A stretch of DNA of 33,430 nucleotides, taken from Phaeospirillum sp. (lineage in GTDB: Bacteria; Pseudomonadota; Alphaproteobacteria; Rhodospirillales; Magnetospirillaceae). The notes under the pieces were generated by a model. It did not search any database. It was not told the origin of the DNA and saw only the letters and a program-made list of their open reading frames with translations. Location of the stretch: contig JAVBXM010000219.1 of assembly GCA_030824585.1 (NCBI GenBank), positions 1 through 33,430 of the forward strand, written 5' to 3'. The position numbers and the translations under genes were made by a program. Below are positions 33,133 to 33,430 of the stretch, piece after piece (the first letter of the stretch is position 1; the number at the start of each line of letters is the position of its first letter).

Positions 33133-33430
33133 TCAGATGCAGTAATCGTCGGCCGGGGCCCGGGGCAGCCGCACCGAAAGCTCGCCGCCCAGCACCTCGG
33201 CCAGATTGCGCAGGTCGGTCAGGATGTCGAGGACCACCGTCTCGGCGCCGCCGCCCAGCAGCACGCCGCGCTCCAGCCCCGCGCCGCGCAGTTCCAGGCC
33301 GGAGCGGCCGATCTGGTCGATGGCCTCCTGGGGCTGGGCGCCGGGCGTGTCCACCGCATAGGTCACCATGTAGGGCAGCCCCAGGGTATCGAGCAGGATC
33401 GCGGCGTCCATGGCGTAGCCGGGGCCGCGC
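33133..33430 (-). CDS. Unrecognised gene, 3' end only
   Basis: The frame is open to the window edge, so the 5' end is outside. About 98 residues are seen. I do not recognise the family. Visible features are R-G-P-G-Y-A-M-D-A-A-I-L-L-D-T-L-G-L near the window edge, a Gly-rich S-G-L-E-L-R-G-A-G-L-E-R-G-V-L-L-G-G-G, and a C terminus ending APADDYCI. It is on the same strand as and 74 bases upstream of the alpha-hydroxy-acid dehydrogenase, and might be co-transcribed with it. Confidence 0.6.
   Translation of the reverse strand, partial: RGPGYAMDAAILLDTLGLPYMVTYAVDTPGAQPQEAIDQIGRSGLELRGAGLERGVLLGGGAETVVLDILTDLRNLAEVLGGELSVRLPRAPADDYCI

Overview
The window is about 33 kb of dense, G+C-rich (by eye roughly two-thirds) bacterial chromosome. 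It carries about 32 protein genes, most on the minus strand, and no rRNA, tRNA, CRISPR array, transposase or phage gene that I could find. The gene order tsaB-rimI / mucR-fur / olsB-plsC-miaB-phoH-ybeY-corC-lnt-XRE regulator-metK-trmB is a conserved alphaproteobacterial arrangement. Together with MucR, the OlsB-type acyltransferase, a DUF47-pit pair and a SAM-II-like leader, it points to an alphaproteobacterium of the Rhodospirillales. Magnetospirillum-like is my best guess from protein style. That is inference, since no search was run.

Layout. 1-2656 (+): the 3' end of an AmpG-type transporter, then alanine dehydrogenase and inorganic pyrophosphatase. 2685-5205 (mostly -): a terminator hairpin, a small orphan ORF, and an uncharacterised 553-residue protein translationally coupled to a CreA-family periplasmic protein. 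5389-9990 (+): an FmdE-like protein, a DUF6165 protein and three tandem family-9 glycosyltransferases (a surface-polysaccharide cluster), with a long perfect-looking inverted repeat between the second and third. 10180-11541 (+): an aromatic-acid/H+ symporter. 11668-15259 (-): glnD (PII uridylyltransferase, nitrogen control) and cobO (cobalamin adenosylation). 15406-18796: a phosphate locus in which pstB and phoU (+) face a DUF47-pit operon (-) that has a good PHO-box candidate in front of it. 18881-29091 (-): the housekeeping block trmB, metK, XRE regulator, lnt, corC-like, ybeY, phoH, miaB, plsC-like, olsB-like and fur. 29226-31176: mucR (-), a TusA-like gene (+), and rimI and tsaB (-). 31338-33430: a D-Ala-D-Ala dipeptidase (+), an FMN-dependent alpha-hydroxy-acid dehydrogenase (-) and the 3' end of an unrecognised gene (-).

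Most striking non-coding signals. (1) A roughly 65-75 nt intergenic repeat occurs five times (near 11575, 14575, 16208, 17067 and, inverted, 31221). It folds into up to three consecutive hairpins. Stem sequences differ between copies by paired, compensatory changes, so the structure itself seems to be maintained. (2) A SAM-II-like riboswitch aptamer lies in front of metK. It sits about 80 nt upstream of the start codon and is followed by its own hairpin, rather than overlapping the ribosome binding site. (3) A PHO box precedes DUF47-pit. (4) A palindromic, tandemly repeated 45-bp unit lies inside the N-terminal coding region of the corC-like gene.

How the genes fit together. Phosphate handling (pstB, phoU, pit, DUF47, ppa) and phosphate-free ornithine-lipid synthesis (olsB, plsC-like) share the window. 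RNA modification and decay (miaB, ybeY, trmB, tsaB, rimI), SAM supply (metK) and envelope maturation (lnt, corC-like, AmpG) form the conserved core.
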